Shown one piece after another: positions 11,532-24,021 of a stretch of DNA of 64,000 nucleotides; within the stretch, counting starts at the first letter, position 1; each line of letters starts with the position of its first letter. The notes under the pieces are model-generated. The model did no database searches. It was not told the DNA's origin and was given only the letters and a program-made list of their open reading frames with translations. The translations under genes and the position numbers were made by a program. This DNA is from Agrypnia vestita (Eukaryota; Arthropoda; Insecta; Trichoptera; Phryganeidae): contig JADDOH010002088.1 in assembly GCA_016648135.1 (NCBI GenBank), positions 176,311 to 240,310 of the forward strand. The letters run 5' to 3'.

Positions 11532-14500
11532 ATGTCATCTGTAGAAAAGAGTTTTGAAGACAATAAGGTGGTTCCGGATGTTGTACCCGTCGCTCCAAAA
11601 GATGCTCTCAAGGTAAAACAATTTTTTCCTCAATAAATAAGCATTCAGCAATATGTATATGCTATTAGCTTTATTATTCACGAGCTTAGTACCTGCAAAA
11701 TGTGAGTAAAATTTTGTTAACGTAAAATATCAATTTTTGTCATTAAATCGCATAATAAAGTGTAATCTATTTATTTTATAACAGGGCCAGTTTTATAAAT
11801 AATGATTGAAGGACTTGCTGGCATTATTTATTAATATACAAATTAAATATATTTTTAAATCTCTTTATCTTGTGTTGTAAAATCAATTTTTTATTATTTT
11901 AAAATTTGATCAATTTTTTAAAATTATAAATGTATTGGCATTGTATAATCCTATGATATGTGATTTTTAAGACTTAACTATAAAGAGAGTATTTGTTTGA
12001 TGTATGCCTATTTTTTACATGGAGTTTAAATACAAAGTGCCCTACGTAAAGTACTCTGCCGGCAAATCTGTTACTTTGCGGGAGAAAGCTTAGATCGTAT
12101 TTTTTTATTAATGAACCTTTTTATCTGAAATTCTAAACTAGTATTGTATATTATAAAGCTTTATAAAGTAAGTAATGCGTAATTTAAAATTTAAGATAAA
12201 AAGGTTAATTAATTAAAAAAATATGATCTAAGCTCTCTCCTGCAGAGTTTCAGATTTGCAGATAGAGTGCTTTACGTAGGGCACAATGATATATGTAATC
12301 CATGGCATCACATGGCTGTAGGGGAAAAATTACAAATTAATTTGATGTTTCATATGTTTATATGTAATTATCAGCGTAGTGCGTACAAGCAAAAAAGCTG
12401 CGCATTAGTAAAGACTCTGGGAAACAGATATTAATTTAATAATCTGTATCTTAAGAAAAAGATGATTTAATATTCTAGCTATAATTTGTAGCTGTGGCTA
12501 AATTATTTATTTTAAACATTTATGTATATAACTTCATGTGGATGCTTTTTATATTTGAGTTATTTGCGCGCATCAAATTTGCTTCTCAAATCTGGAAGAA
12601 ACTCGCCTTGAACTGAATATTTTCCTACTGAAACCGTATAATTATATTCGCCAATATTTACGTCTGCGAGTTTCTGTAGTTGTCAAGTAAATTTTTTGTA
12701 GAATAGTATGTCTTCAAAAGATTTAGGTTTTGGTAAGAATTGCACCTGGTGAGAATTTGTGAGAACGCACATCACCTACAGAAAGAACACTGTTACTTAA
12801 TTTGCTTGCACATTAAACTTTTTTGTGAATTCCAATTGTCAAATCATTTGCTAAGAGTGAAAGAGTGCATTTTTTTTTGTTGATTACTATTTTTATTTGA
12901 ATTATTGAGTTAATTAATTACAAATTATAAGTATTATATTAGTATGTATAAATTCAATATTTTACTGTTTACATGAATTAGTTAATGGTAATTTATAAAG
13001 AAAGTTTGTAAACTAACAAATTGTCATTATAATTAATCATCCTCAGCATACTTTATTTCAGTTTTTTTTTAACCAATTTATTATTTGGTATTAAAAATAA
13101 CTAAGTTTTACGGTTTCCTTAATTAACTCATTAAAGATACGAGGAGTCTAATTGATGTATCTTTGTCCAGAAGCGCCTTTCATGCTAGGCACATCAAAAT
13201 TAATTCTGCTTGCTTGCTTGCCTTGCGACACGTGTTTCTTGGGTTCTAATATATGCTATTTTATTCTTGTGAAATTTTATAAATATGATTTTATGGTACA
13301 ATTGCCTCAGGTCAAGAATGTCGAAAATTCTAAGTAAATCGTGTGAAGGAAACAATCTCAGAAATAGATACATAGTCGGTAACAGTATAACCTAAGTTTA
13401 TACCCACTGTACGTAATTATGTAAATTTATTGAGTATGTGTATGGTTACGGCAAGTAAAATATTATTTGTTAGTAATTTAAAATGAGAATTTTAGTGGTA
13501 AAACTTTATATCATACACAAAACCAAAATCTCAGATGGAGAATAAAAATTTAACATATATTTGAGATATAAAAACCTATGTGGGGCATGTTTCTGACCAT
13601 TTTATAACCATTGCCTGGAAAGGAACCTGCATATCCACTAACAAACTCTGTTATTTGGTGACCACCCAGTAATTCTTCTCCAAAGTATTATGGTAATGAA
13701 AAATATTCACTTTTATACAGCAAAATATTGTGAAGTACTATTTTTTTCAGTTGCAATTTAGTAATGATGTCCTCGGTATTCTGAAATAATAACTAAATTA
13801 GTGCCCAAATATGTACCTATTTATTAATCGGTATAATTTGATGGACAGGATGACACCATTACTATTCATTTAGTTGTCATTTAGAGGTCGCAAAATGGTA
13901 CATATAATCATTGCTTTATCATGGATGACCAAGCATAATTTGCTTTGTGTAAAATAAATTTGAAAATAAAATACAATAAAAAAATTTTGAATTAAATTTT
14001 CAGATTAAATACCCAAGTGGAGTAGAGGTATCTGAAGGCAATGAACTGACCCCGACTAGTGTTAAGGACATCCCGACAGTGGAATGGAAAACAGATGCCG
14101 ATTCTTTCTATACCCTTTGCATGACCGGTAAGTTAACGAAATATTATTAAAGCCATGTATTCACTAGGGGACAAATTGCGAAACATTTCGCGCGGCATGT
14201 CGCATCAACATCTACTCTTGTTTCGGGGACAATGACGCGGTCATTTGACGTGTACACACCGGGACTCACATACCACTTGTCGCGGAAATGTCACCCGATG
14301 AGGTTAATGATGACAGCTGCGTATCTATTTACACTTGCCGCCCGATGAGGTTGTGATGACAGCTGCGTGTATATTTACACTTGCCGCCCGATGAGGTTAT
14401 GACGACAGCTGCGTATCTATTTATTTTAACGAGTTTATCGAAACGTAAGGGGAGAAAAAGATGGTGGGTGCGAAATTATTTACTGCAAAGAGAAAGAAGG

Positions 14501-15695
14501 ATGGATATTCTATGCGATCTTCGAATGTCTGACGGATCTTTTGTCAATTGCACTCGAATAACAGCAATTGATTTTGACGATTTATTACAAATAATCGGGC
14601 CTTCCGTAGCCAAGCAAGACAATATTAAGGAACGCTGTTGGCCCTCACATCATTTTATTTTTATATTCACGGTTTGAAGTGTCCCACAAAATTGTACGGC
14701 TTTGGTAGAGCTCGATGAGTTGAAGAACAATTTCGTTTCCCCATACTCATGTTGACGGATACAGCACATGCGCGTTCACTTGCAAACATACCATGTGGTA
14801 CTGACGCGCCGCGTAATGTCGCAGTGAGCTCGCTCGGGTACGGTGCGCATGGTAACGTTGCCACGGCATGTAGAAATGCCGTGCTCTGTTGTACGCGATG
14901 TCGCAGAATTTTGACTTTGCAACGTCATGTAGACTCTATGCCGGGCGTGCTGTTGAGGGACAATTTGTCCCCTAGTGAATACATGGCTTAATGCATACAC
15001 ACACAATTTTACGGATGTCTGAAAATGATTTTTTATGCAAAAATATAATAATTTTATAGATCCCGATGCCCCGAGCCGTGCAAATCCAACTCGCCGTGAA
15101 TTTTTGCATTGGTTAGTGGGCAATATTCCTGGAAGTGATGTTTCGAAAGGAGTCACATTAGTGGAATATGTCGGCAGTGGACCACCAAAAGGAACTGATC
15201 TCCATCGCTATGTATTCGTTCTTTACAAACAGCCTGGCAAGATTACCTTTACTGAAAATAAGACAAGCAACAAGTAAGAATTGCAAATTTTTTTGTAGAT
15301 TTTCATAAATAATAAAAACTGTGTTTTTGTAAAAAAATGCTAAAACATGAATTTGTGTTGAAAATAGAGTCAAAATAAACTTTTTATGACAATTTTTTAA
15401 ATTTCTTAAATGAATTTACGTGAATGTCAGCCGGACTGCCTCAGAGATTTATCTTAACTGATAAATTATAATTCATCAATTCTCAAGTTTATCAAATTCA
15501 AAATAAGTATCTGTTCTATATCATTTGCTATTCTTAAAAACTGACATTTATTTTAGGAGCAGGCAAGGAAGACCACAGTTTTCAATCGCCAAGTTTGCAG
15601 ACAAATATTCACTAGGAAATCCAATCGCAGGGAACTTTTACCAGGCTCAATATGATGATTATGTTCCTAATGTACACAAACAATTTGAAAATTAA
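11532..15695 (+). CDS. Phosphatidylethanolamine-binding protein (PEBP), 4 exons
   Basis: A small cytosolic PEBP/RKIP-family protein; relatives bind anionic phospholipid head groups and modulate kinase signalling. Coding exons are 11532-11612, 14004-14127, 15060-15273 and 15557-15695, all with GT-AG junctions and matching phases. They give 185 residues, the usual length. Visible hallmarks are [19 protein letters not shown] near the N-terminus, YTLCMTDPDAPSR (residues 62-75; Asp69 and Asp71 line the pocket), His85 in [13 protein letters not shown], and [12 protein letters not shown] with His117. All pocket residues are present and there is no frameshift, so the gene looks functional. The AG at 11501-11502 suggests an upstream 5' exon; the frame is also open from 11503 to the ATG, so a longer N-terminus on another transcript is possible. 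AATAAA follows at 15730. Confidence 0.95.
12037..12284. mobile_element. MITE in PEBP intron 1
   Basis: The inverted ends are about 95 bp long. The left starts GTGCCCTACGTAAAGTACTC and the right, on the other strand, starts GTGCCCTACGTAAAGCACTC. Homology continues through GGAGAAAGCTTAGATC to ACCTTTTTATC. Nearly the whole 248 bp could fold back. There is no coding sequence and the target duplication is not resolved. Confidence 0.8.
12285..14003. other. Remainder of PEBP intron 1
   Basis: AT-rich intron sequence. The 61-residue frame at 13152-13337 has no family resemblance and lies inside the intron. No other element is clear. Confidence 0.5.
14151..14988 (+). mobile_element. PIF/Harbinger relic inside PEBP intron 2
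   Basis: The ends AGCCATGTATTCACTAGGGG plus ACAAATTG are perfect inverted repeats of 28 bp (right end about 14961-14988). TAA flanks both sides (14148-14150 and 14989-14991), the Harbinger 3-bp duplication. The interior encodes, at 14436-14620, an N-terminal Harbinger transposase stretch: [16 protein letters not shown], then [20 protein letters not shown] and PSVAKQDN. The DDE catalytic part is deleted. A 48-bp unit (CCCGATGAGGTTATGACGAC...) is repeated three times at 14283-14420. It is dead but recent-looking, given its intact ends. Confidence 0.9.
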
Positions 15696-15729
15696 GTGTG
15701 TTCAATGATTTTGAATGCTGAAACAACAA

Positions 15730-15735
15730 AATAAA
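15730..15735 (+). terminator. Polyadenylation signal of the PEBP gene
   Basis: AATAAA lies 35 bases after the PEBP stop codon and is followed by a T-rich stretch, consistent with a short 3' UTR. Confidence 0.75.
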
Positions 15736-15741
15736 TAAGCA

Positions 15742-16894
15742 CTTATAATATTCGTCAACTGCACTTGTTTATTTGCATTTAACAATAAAATTAAAAAGCA
15801 ATCTTTTAAAATTTGTGTCTTATTCATATATCTTCCAACATCCGATGATAATTTTTAAAGATCCTCTTCAAAATCATCATCCACCAAAGTTACATATCAT
15901 GGATCAAATGGTCACCTTTGACGTTTCTTGCTTTTATATTTTTCTTTGCCCTATATTATTTCCTAATTCATATCTTTATTTGATCGTACAATACCTTTTC
16001 ACCTTTCTCGGCCATTAATGTACTAAGTTCAACAAAGTAGGTAAGTTTTTCGACCAGTATACAAATACATAACGAGACACAGGGCGATATATCTTGAGAT
16101 ATTTAGTTCAAATGTATCTCAGTACCATTGTACATGTATTGATAATTTTATCTGGAGATAAACTAAGATTGGTAGAAAGCAGAGGCGTTCACTGCTTGCA
16201 AAAAAAAAAAATGCACTGAAATAATCCATATTTTATGAAAAGGCTGCGTAAAATTCTAATTCTAAATGCGTAAGAATTATAAAACATTATTTAATTATAA
16301 ACAATTTTATTTTATTAGGTTCTATTCAGATACAATTAGATGTATGTAATGAAATAGTTTGTACGATAAGTGGTTGTTGGTGTTTGTATTCTTAGTCCTC
16401 CTCACTAGATAAACAATTTATGCACTGATGCCCCTACAGCATACGGTCAAACAATGCTAAAATTAATATGTTTATATAACTCAATCTGATTTAGCAAATT
16501 TGTAGATAAATACAGTGATATAAATTCGTAACTCGTAAATTAATATTTTGCGAGTATAGTAATAACTTTTTTGAAGAAAAAAATGTTGCTTATTACATAC
16601 CAATACAACATATCCCAGGAAGGAAGGCGGCTAATTGAGTATTGCACATGTTGTCCTGTCATTATGATTTTGGGCATTTATTAAAACAAAAGGAATAATA
16701 TTTGATCTATTTATTTATTTAAACATAAAAACATTTCATCAGATTTGGATGTAATCCACTGAGAAAAATGTCATATAAAACTTATGAACACAGATATTTT
16801 GCCATCTATAATACACTTTATATAATCCTTATTGTAACCTATTAGATTTGTTAAAATGTTTCATTCATCATAAAAAAATATTTATTAAATAGTA
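15742..16894. other. AT-rich intergenic DNA
   Basis: No gene or secure repeat. The 81-residue frame at 15773-16018 is low in complexity and immediately 3' of the poly(A) signal. Confidence 0.5.
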
Positions 16895-17036
16895 CAGTTG
16901 CCGGCAAACTTCTTGAAATTTTTTGGCGTAGTGGGGGAATGCGCAGAAGACAAAATTTGGGTCTCGTTGGTGGAATGGTAATTGCGCAAACTTCCCCTAC
17001 TACGCTGAAAAATTTCAAGACGTTTGCCGGCTACTG
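16895..17036. mobile_element. 142-bp Tc1/mariner-type MITE
   Basis: TA flanks both ends (16893-16894 and 17037-17038). The inverted ends CAGTTGCCGGCAAACTTCTT and CAGTAGCCGGCAAACGTCTT (other strand) continue through GAAATTTTT and GCGTAGT. The CAGT start and TA duplication are the Tc1/mariner pattern. There is no coding capacity. Confidence 0.85.
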
Positions 17037-17038
17037 TA

Positions 17039-19434
17039 CATACCTACATATTATGTTACACAAAAGACAATAAAATGCTATATATATATATATTTTATTT
17101 TTTTATATGTGTATTACATTGACTTTGATATTGCAATCTTAATAATACACATATTATCTCTTTATATACATTTTCTGTTTATTCATTACTACTGGAAAAC
17201 AGTTTCTCAAGTTGAAATTAAATTTTACCACTTCATATTATTTATTCGGTAATAAAACATATTCATATTCTCAAAAAGTAGTAATGCACTTAATCACAAA
17301 GAAACCTAAGAGAAACTATTCACTAATTACCATATGTGCAATCGTGGAGAATATTCTACAATATATTTTAAAATAACAATTTTAACACATGAGTACAAAA
17401 AAAAAGTTATTATATGTGAAGGCAAACTCAGCTCTTAAAAATGTAACAAGTAAGAAGTTGCCTACAACTGATTAAAAAAAAAAATTAAAGTATATAATAA
17501 TATGAAAGTAATAACCAAAAACCACTGATCCTCTATGACATTTGGAAAACGGATTTATAAATGGAAGTTGAACTGCAAAAATTTGTAGATGTAACAGTCA
17601 CGTGCCATCAAATATTTAATTGTGTACTAATTTTTTGTGCATGTGCAAAAAAAACATAAAAATTGAATTTGTCCACCAAATATAGAACATTCCTTGTAAT
17701 TTCTTATACATATTTATTCAAATACGATGGAATCTACTGTAAACACTGATGCTTATCGCAGTTAGGTAATATTGGAATTAAATCTGTTCCAATGTCACAT
17801 TTTGGCGATACTGATGAAAAAGTTTGCATTGGGAATGTATGAGCCCATAATTATGAAAGTGGTTCAAGTCAAGAAATCGAAAAAATTGAGTTTATTAATT
17901 ATTTTGTGTTACTGTTTTAAATTGATATAATATGTTGCAAAAATTAATATTCTGAAAATATGAAGCATTTATACACAGTGTACTGTTACAACGTTCAACG
18001 GTATAATGCTAATGTTTATTTTGATAGTGGATTAAGTCAGTTTGCTGCGTGTCAGCTTCCTTCATTGTTTTTATATCCATTGTACTCGCAAACCTGAATT
18101 TGATTTTCCATTAAGTCATCAGAAGTAACTCAGGTAATTAATATCAATATATCACGTTTTGATATTAACAAACTTATTTTTTATATGATTTACAGACATA
18201 CAACCATTAAATTTAATTAACATTAAACATATTTTTATGTGGTTTATAAACATAGAACTGTCAAATTTATATAAAAAATTAAAGAATGAAAATGAATAAG
18301 ATAGTTATTGTCTTCTGATGACTCTCACTAAGATTTCTATTTAATGAATCGCGAGCCTACCGCACGTTGGCATACACAAGTACCGCGTGTTACCGCTAGC
18401 AATACTAAAAAATGAATCAAATAAAATGAATAGTGATAAGTGATTATTAATGAACTGTTGACTTTCATGCAAAATAAAGTTGACGTGCTTGAGGAAGTGT
18501 CTATAGTGCAGATCTGCTCCACACATCTTACAGAGGATGGCGTGGAGCTGGCCAAAGATACTCTTTTCGCAGAGGTTGCGGAATGACGTGTCTTCAGAAA
18601 AAGAGACGGCAAGAGAATAATAAAAACTTGCATGATATTATTAGGATCATGAAGGAAATGGGGAACGTGCTAATTTTTGTTGCCCGACCTTTGCATAAAT
18701 TCCCACCAGTCAATTTCGACTAAGTTGATGTTACGTGTTTGGAGGTGGATGAGCCCTCCGGTTTAGGATGAGTTGAAGTGGTGTTGATGATGTAAAGTCA
18801 CGACGGTTTTACTGAATTTATTTAATTGCAAAAGTAAAAGTTATGAAGAATACAGTAGGTACAAAGGTTACAAGTGAAAGCGTGACGTTCGAAGGTATGA
18901 CGGCGAGGGCCAGCCGTTCACTGGGGAAGTGAGATAGTTTGCTCTGGAGACTACCGTTTTTATAGTTGTCGTGGACAAAGGACTCGGTGTATTATGACTT
19001 CGTCTTACTCGGCCGCTCGTGTGGGTAATATTTAGTCTGGTCAGCAAAATGTGAGTTTATCCGCTCTTCATGCCCTCTGCTATACGTCGCCTTTGTACTC
19101 GGTCATTGGTCCGGCTTACATTGTTGCCTTGTTCGTTGTGCTCAGCGCTTTTGCCTCAACCTCTGTATCGAGGGTAACGGTCTACCGTGCTCGATGTCAG
19201 CATATGTGGTACCTCATTACACGTGTTATGTAAGCGTCTTTGGCTACCACATGTGTCTTCCAAGGGACATCAATAGCCTTAAAACCGAACTGCAGAGCGT
19301 CAAGTCAGACATGTTAAAAAAAGTCAGATATAAGTGAATTATGTGAAGAAATCGTCTTAATACGTAAAAATAGTGATATGTCCCGTGTAGTAGTGAAAAC
19401 AATACGAATGTTTGTTGACATTCATAGTATAAAC
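17039..19434. other. No gene recognised; possible decayed retroelement leader
   Basis: 17.0-18.3 kb is plain AT-rich DNA. 18480-18790 and 18890-19270 are less AT-rich and could be decayed retroelement or LTR material, but I see no catalytic or structural motif. The frames on either strand (such as 18337-18633 minus) are not convincing. Confidence 0.4.
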
Positions 19435-19867
19435 CAGGGGTGGCGAACCTAGGGCACGCGTGCCCGAGGTGGCACGTTTGATAATTTGGATGGCACGCAA
19501 AGGATTTCTAAGTTAAATTTTTTTTTGAATTTTTAAGTATAAAAAATTAAATTTTTATTAAATAATCCGTGAATTATTAATTTATTCCGTTTTATTAATT
19601 ATCAAATGTTTCACAAGATAAACGACAATCGTTTATTATTTTATCGTGGCAACTTCTAACAATTTTTATATTGGAAACACTGCCTTTGATGTTTGTTTTC
19701 ATTTGAGGTTATGTTAATTGTAATTTGTTGTTTATCGCCGTCGCAGGTGTCACTATCAGTGAAGATAAGTTCATCAATCTCTAACATCTCGCTAATAGTG
19801 GAGTGGTTTACGTTGACTATGTTCATATATTATATTCTATATGTACAATATACACCACATCACATAT
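19435..19867 (+). mobile_element. Left end of an hAT element
   Basis: CAGGGGTGGCGAACCTAGGG at 19435 is a textbook hAT terminus (CAGNGGTNGNCAA type), followed by the GGCACGCGTGCCC and GGTGGCACG palindromic motifs common in such ends. No matching right end is found in the window. The interior is interrupted at 19868 by another transposon. The zinc-finger hAT transposase relic at 24022-24936 has the right orientation to be part of the same element, displaced by later insertions; that link is inference. Confidence 0.65.
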
Positions 19868-21980
19868 CGTTGGCTTAGGGTGTAAACCTGCTATCTGCAG
19901 CAGAGTGAATTATACAGGGGACAATAAAAACACTTCAAAAAATTTAATATAACTGCAATCGAAAAAATGAAAATACCGTTGAAAGAATGTATCATCCTGG
20001 TCTTTATAAGCTCATTATTGTATTGAAATATTAAGTAGCCTTTTAGTAATTAGAGTTTTTATATTATAGCAGGTTTTCTCACTTAAATAGTAAACAATGA
20101 AATGTACATAGCAGGTTTTCATACCAATAAAATTCAAACAAATATCTCAATAATTACATTAATTTACGTTACTCGTGTGGTAAGTTTTCATAATACTGAT
20201 GATAATTAAGCGGTAAAGTAGATTTAAGTTGTTGCATGTCATTAAATCTTCTCGCTATTATTTTTTTCCGGGAATCGTATAGATTTTTCATTGTCTCCAT
20301 TCTAATGGTTTTGCAACTGTCGATTTTCTTTGTGGTAAATTTCTCCAAGGATCACTGAAATTTTATTAAAAATATATTTCACCATCAGGAGTATATTTCA
20401 GTGATCTTATATCCGTAACTTTTGCATCTTCTTTGTCACGACCAGGACGGATGCTGTTAAAAAACTGAATATTGCCAAAAGCTTTGAAAAAATTGTGATT
20501 AAAATAAAAAACACATGGGTGCGGTTTTTTTCTCGCTACTTTGCAAATGGCTACATAGTCAGCAGGAACATTAATATTTTTATATTTTAATGACCGTTCA
20601 ATACTGGAATGCATACCGTATTTTTCCATTTGCCCTTTATGTATGCCCTACTTCAAGGAACTTTGGTTCTATTACTATTTTTCAGTTCATTGAAATGTTC
20701 AGAAGAACATTTGCCATTGTGCTATTCCTATTTTGGTATGAGCATCCGTCACCGTAGAAAATTAATTTGGATTCAGCTGATACTGTTGGTAAAATTTTAT
20801 TTTCTATAAAATCCAACCAAATACTGGCAAACTCCTCAGCGTTAACTCCTCCTTCAACTTTATTCCAAATGAAACAAAACACGTCTTTATTAATTACATT
20901 GTAAAATGTTAGGTTGTGAAGTTGCAGCTTTATTTTGTAGTAAAAACTACTAACATTTTATTTGGGAGCAGTGAGTACTGATTGCAAATATACCGTGAAT
21001 ACATTCGATTCTGAATTTTTATTAATCTCCTTTTCTTTTCTGGCTTCATCTTTCCTCTTTACATGATTCCTGTAGTACTCATCAGATACCTTGTCCAGAG
21101 AATATGCTGCACATTTTTCACATTGATCTTTCTTGGGATGAATAATGTCAAACACTTCATGAAATATTATAATCGAGAGTGGTGAATCTTTAAGATAGAA
21201 ATCACAAAGCCGTTGTTTAGAGAACCATTCCGGTAGTAAATAATTTTTGTTAGTTGTCGCCGGCAGTAGTGAGATTTCATAACAGGTAAGGAATCGAAAA
21301 ATCCATGAAGCTCTATACGTTCTTCTACAAAAGATTTTGAACGACTAGATTTCGTTATATTTTCTATAGATTTAGAGTTCTTCCAATTGAGAATGGTCCG
21401 TTGGCCGATTCCTGCAGTATTTAAAAAAAAGTTCTACATACTTTGATCAAAACATATCATCAATTTTTAAGTAGTAAAATAGAATCTGGGCCCTTCTCGA
21501 TTTACTTTGTGATGTAGTTTTCCTTTTAATTCATATACAAAGTTACCATATTATCGACAAAGGTTTTTTTTGCCCCCATGTCAGCTTCCAAAAATCATGA
21601 AAAATCTTTTGTCAGGATTCTTCAGTGACATAATGCATTTCATAACTCCTTTTGTATCCTTACATTTGTACCTGCCTTTAATAATGCGGGGCTGCTTAAT
21701 TAAATAACAAAATACAGGGAGCGCTCACAAATACGCGCCGCCGTCACAACTTCTCAGTACAAAAATGACACACTAACATGGAGATAGCAGCTTTTCGCTT
21801 TAAGTATTTTATGCACTTAAAATAGCAGGTTTACGTTTCGTTCAAAAAGCATACTTTATATTTTGATATTGATTTAGCTGTTTATCATACTTAATGCAGT
21901 TTTTTTTTCTCTTTCCAATGATATCAAAAACGTATTTTACCTAAAAAGTGTAGATAGCAGTTTTACACCCTAAGCCGACG
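19868..21980 (-). mobile_element. Copy A of a Sola-like DDE transposon (ATAT duplication)
   Basis: A complete 2113-bp element. ATAT flanks both sides (19864-19867 and 21981-21984). The ends CGTTGGCTTAGGGTGTAAAC and, on the other strand, CGTCGGCTTAGGGTGTAAAA agree at 29 of 32 bases, extending into CTGCTATCT. The minus strand encodes a degenerate transposase (next entry). The 4-bp duplication plus the coding motifs resemble what is reported for the Sola superfamily; I did not verify that assignment. Confidence 0.85.
20226..21300 (-). pseudogene. Degenerate Sola-like transposase, copy A
   Basis: Read from 21300 down. NYLLPEWFSKQRLCDFYL and then HPKKDQCEKC form the Cys-containing segment. The first catalytic position follows, where YLQSVLTAP replaces the family's D-x-Q-x-x-L, so Asp has become Tyr, and an in-frame stop comes just after. 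Next come CFIWNKVEGG, GDGCSYQNRNSTM (second Asp in the SDSC-GQN signature), MHSSIERSLK (the likely third acidic residue is Glu), and a tail ending KYTPDGEIYFK before a frameshift. The loss of the first Asp and several breaks make it inactive. It probably cut and pasted DNA when intact. Confidence 0.75.
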
Positions 21981-22429
21981 ATATGTATATCGCGAACCGA
22001 ATGGTGTACGAAAACGCATCTGTTTAAGGGATGGAAAAAACATTTTTTTGAATGCAGTAAATCGTGTCGGGGGGTATTATTTTTCTTCGTAGGTCAGTCT
22101 ATAAAAAAAATATGCAACATCTTAAACACTAGGTCCTGTCGTGGGATTAACTTCATAACATAGTTCCCACATTCCCCACTGACCGAGGGGTTCGCACATG
22201 TGTGATTCGGCCACCCGCACGCTGGCGTGGCGCAAGAAGCAAGAATATAAAAAAATACTTACCTACCCGTCGCTTGGGGTGTTTACGTAAAAATTAATTT
22301 GAGATTCCTTATTTTAACACGTGCTTAAATCAAATGATAAAAGGGCAGGTTGGAATTTAATGATAAGGCAGCAGCACTGATTGAAGAAATTTAACATGGG
22401 TTTGTTATACGATATTTAAAGGCCCACCA

Positions 22430-22812
22430 GGGCGTTGATTAATGAATAAATACAAAAATTAAATAAAATAAATAATTGTGATGACGATGATGTTTTAGTT
22501 TAACTTTAATTTAATTTTAAATTATGTACGGTAATATGCGTAATGATTATGAGATTTAAGTTTAAATGATGTAGTATGTTTTGTGTTGCACTTATAAGAA
22601 TTATCAGGGCATTGATTAAAAAAAAAAAAATTTAATTAAATAATTATGATGACGATATTATATGTTAGTTTAATTTTGATTTAATTTAAATTATGTAGCG
22701 TATTAGGTGTAATGATGTTATGATTTAATTTAAATTCTGTACTGTAATATGTCAAATGATTACGAGATTAAAATTTAAATTATGTTCTATGTTTTGTGTG
22801 ACGATTGTAAGA
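22430..22812 (+). repeat. Two diverged tandem copies of a 185-bp AT-rich unit
   Basis: Starting at GGCGTTGATTAATG (22432) and again at GGGCATTGATTAA (22607), both units contain GATGACGAT, AGTTTAA(C/T)TTT, AAATTATGTA, a TAATG(A)T tract and TATGTTTTGTGT in the same order. They probably form the upstream (U3) part of the long LTR that follows. Confidence 0.6.
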
Positions 22813-22949
22813 GATACTATGATGGTCTTAGTTATAATAATTACCGTAATTTTAAGTGCAATTATTATGAGGAAATTATCATTGTAATATGTATGTACCC
22901 ACATAGTTTAATATTTGTTGTGTATAGATATAGTATATTTAGATAGGTT

Positions 22950-23720
22950 TTCAAAAGGGGCTGGGCGATCTGTTCCAACCAATGCACAGTCACGATTTTT
23001 TTTGGCGCCACCCGGAGACCCAATCAGCTGGTGTCAAGCATTCCCTCCAGCGCAGCGGGAACATCCCAAAACGGAGATTATATAATGCCCGACGCAGCCA
23101 CCGAGCAGAAGTTGGTTAGAATTTTCTGTGAGAGGAGTACGTACGTCAGGGAGTTCTATGACGAGGTTCGTTAGAAAATTCGGCGAGTGAAGGACGCCAG
23201 GAAGTTGTGCGGGAGGTTTGAGAGGAGAGTTGATGGAGCGCTACGTCGGAAGTCTCGAGAGGGAGGAGAGCAGTTGATAGAGAAGAGGGTAGTACGTCGG
23301 ATGGTCTGCAATAGTCGGCAGAGAGAAGCAACAAAGGGCTAGCAGGTGGATTGAGTAGCCTGCTTAGGGCCCAGGAGGACAAGGAAAACCAAGAAGAAAA
23401 ACAAGAAGAAAGAACACAAGCAGAGACGGGAAGGACGACGCCAGGTGGACGGCAGTGACCACCAGGAGTCATCATCTCCGGGTAGAACGACGAGAACTTC
23501 GTTCGAGACGCCGCACTGGAGGACGCGACTCGCCCCAGGATAGTTAAGGTAGTTTTAATTTAATTTTAAGCATTCAACCCTTCTCATTCGTGTTAATTTT
23601 GTGTCCAAATTTTTCGTTTTCTCGTTCGTATTTTCGTATGTATTCCAACCTGCCTAAACATTTTGTGTAAAATAAATTAGAATCAATTGAATTTCCGCGA
23701 GTCTCATTTTCCCTCCCCGC
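22950..23720 (+). mobile_element. Long LTR with purine-rich transcribed region
   Basis: A TATA-like box (ATTATATAATG at 23077) precedes a purine-rich, GC-balanced block (23090-23530) that differs sharply from the surrounding AT-rich DNA. AATAAA (about 23672) lies near the 3' end. No ORF is credible here. A second, related block lies at about 32540-33180, sharing AGGTGGATTGA and GTAGCCTG in the same order. I interpret both as LTRs of one Ty3-like family; boundaries are approximate and no internal region adjoins this copy. Confidence 0.55.
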
Positions 23721-24021
23721 TTCCTTATCTTGTGGCTAAAATAAATTGGGTGGTGGTTAATGTTAGTAACCGATCGCATTTTTTTCCGCGGAGCGGATAG
23801 AAAAATAAGCCGAGTCGTTTTATGTACAATATTCACAAATGAAAAAGAACAATATGTTTTTGGAATAATGTTTTTCACCATTATGATGTGATTAAATGAG
23901 CTGTGTTTTGTGTTTGTTCGAATTTTTGCTTAATGTGTGTCATAAAGGTAAATTAATTTAAATTATTTGTGACATTAAAAAAAATAAGTTATCACATTAA
24001 AATAATATTGGATTTTTGAAT

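Noticed and set aside
18337..18633. 98-residue minus-strand frame
   Set aside because: Low complexity, no family features, and the plus strand reads just as poorly; not a gene.
23146..23475. 109-residue minus-strand frame
   Set aside because: Produced by the purine bias of the LTR leader; Ser/Leu/Pro-rich without motifs.
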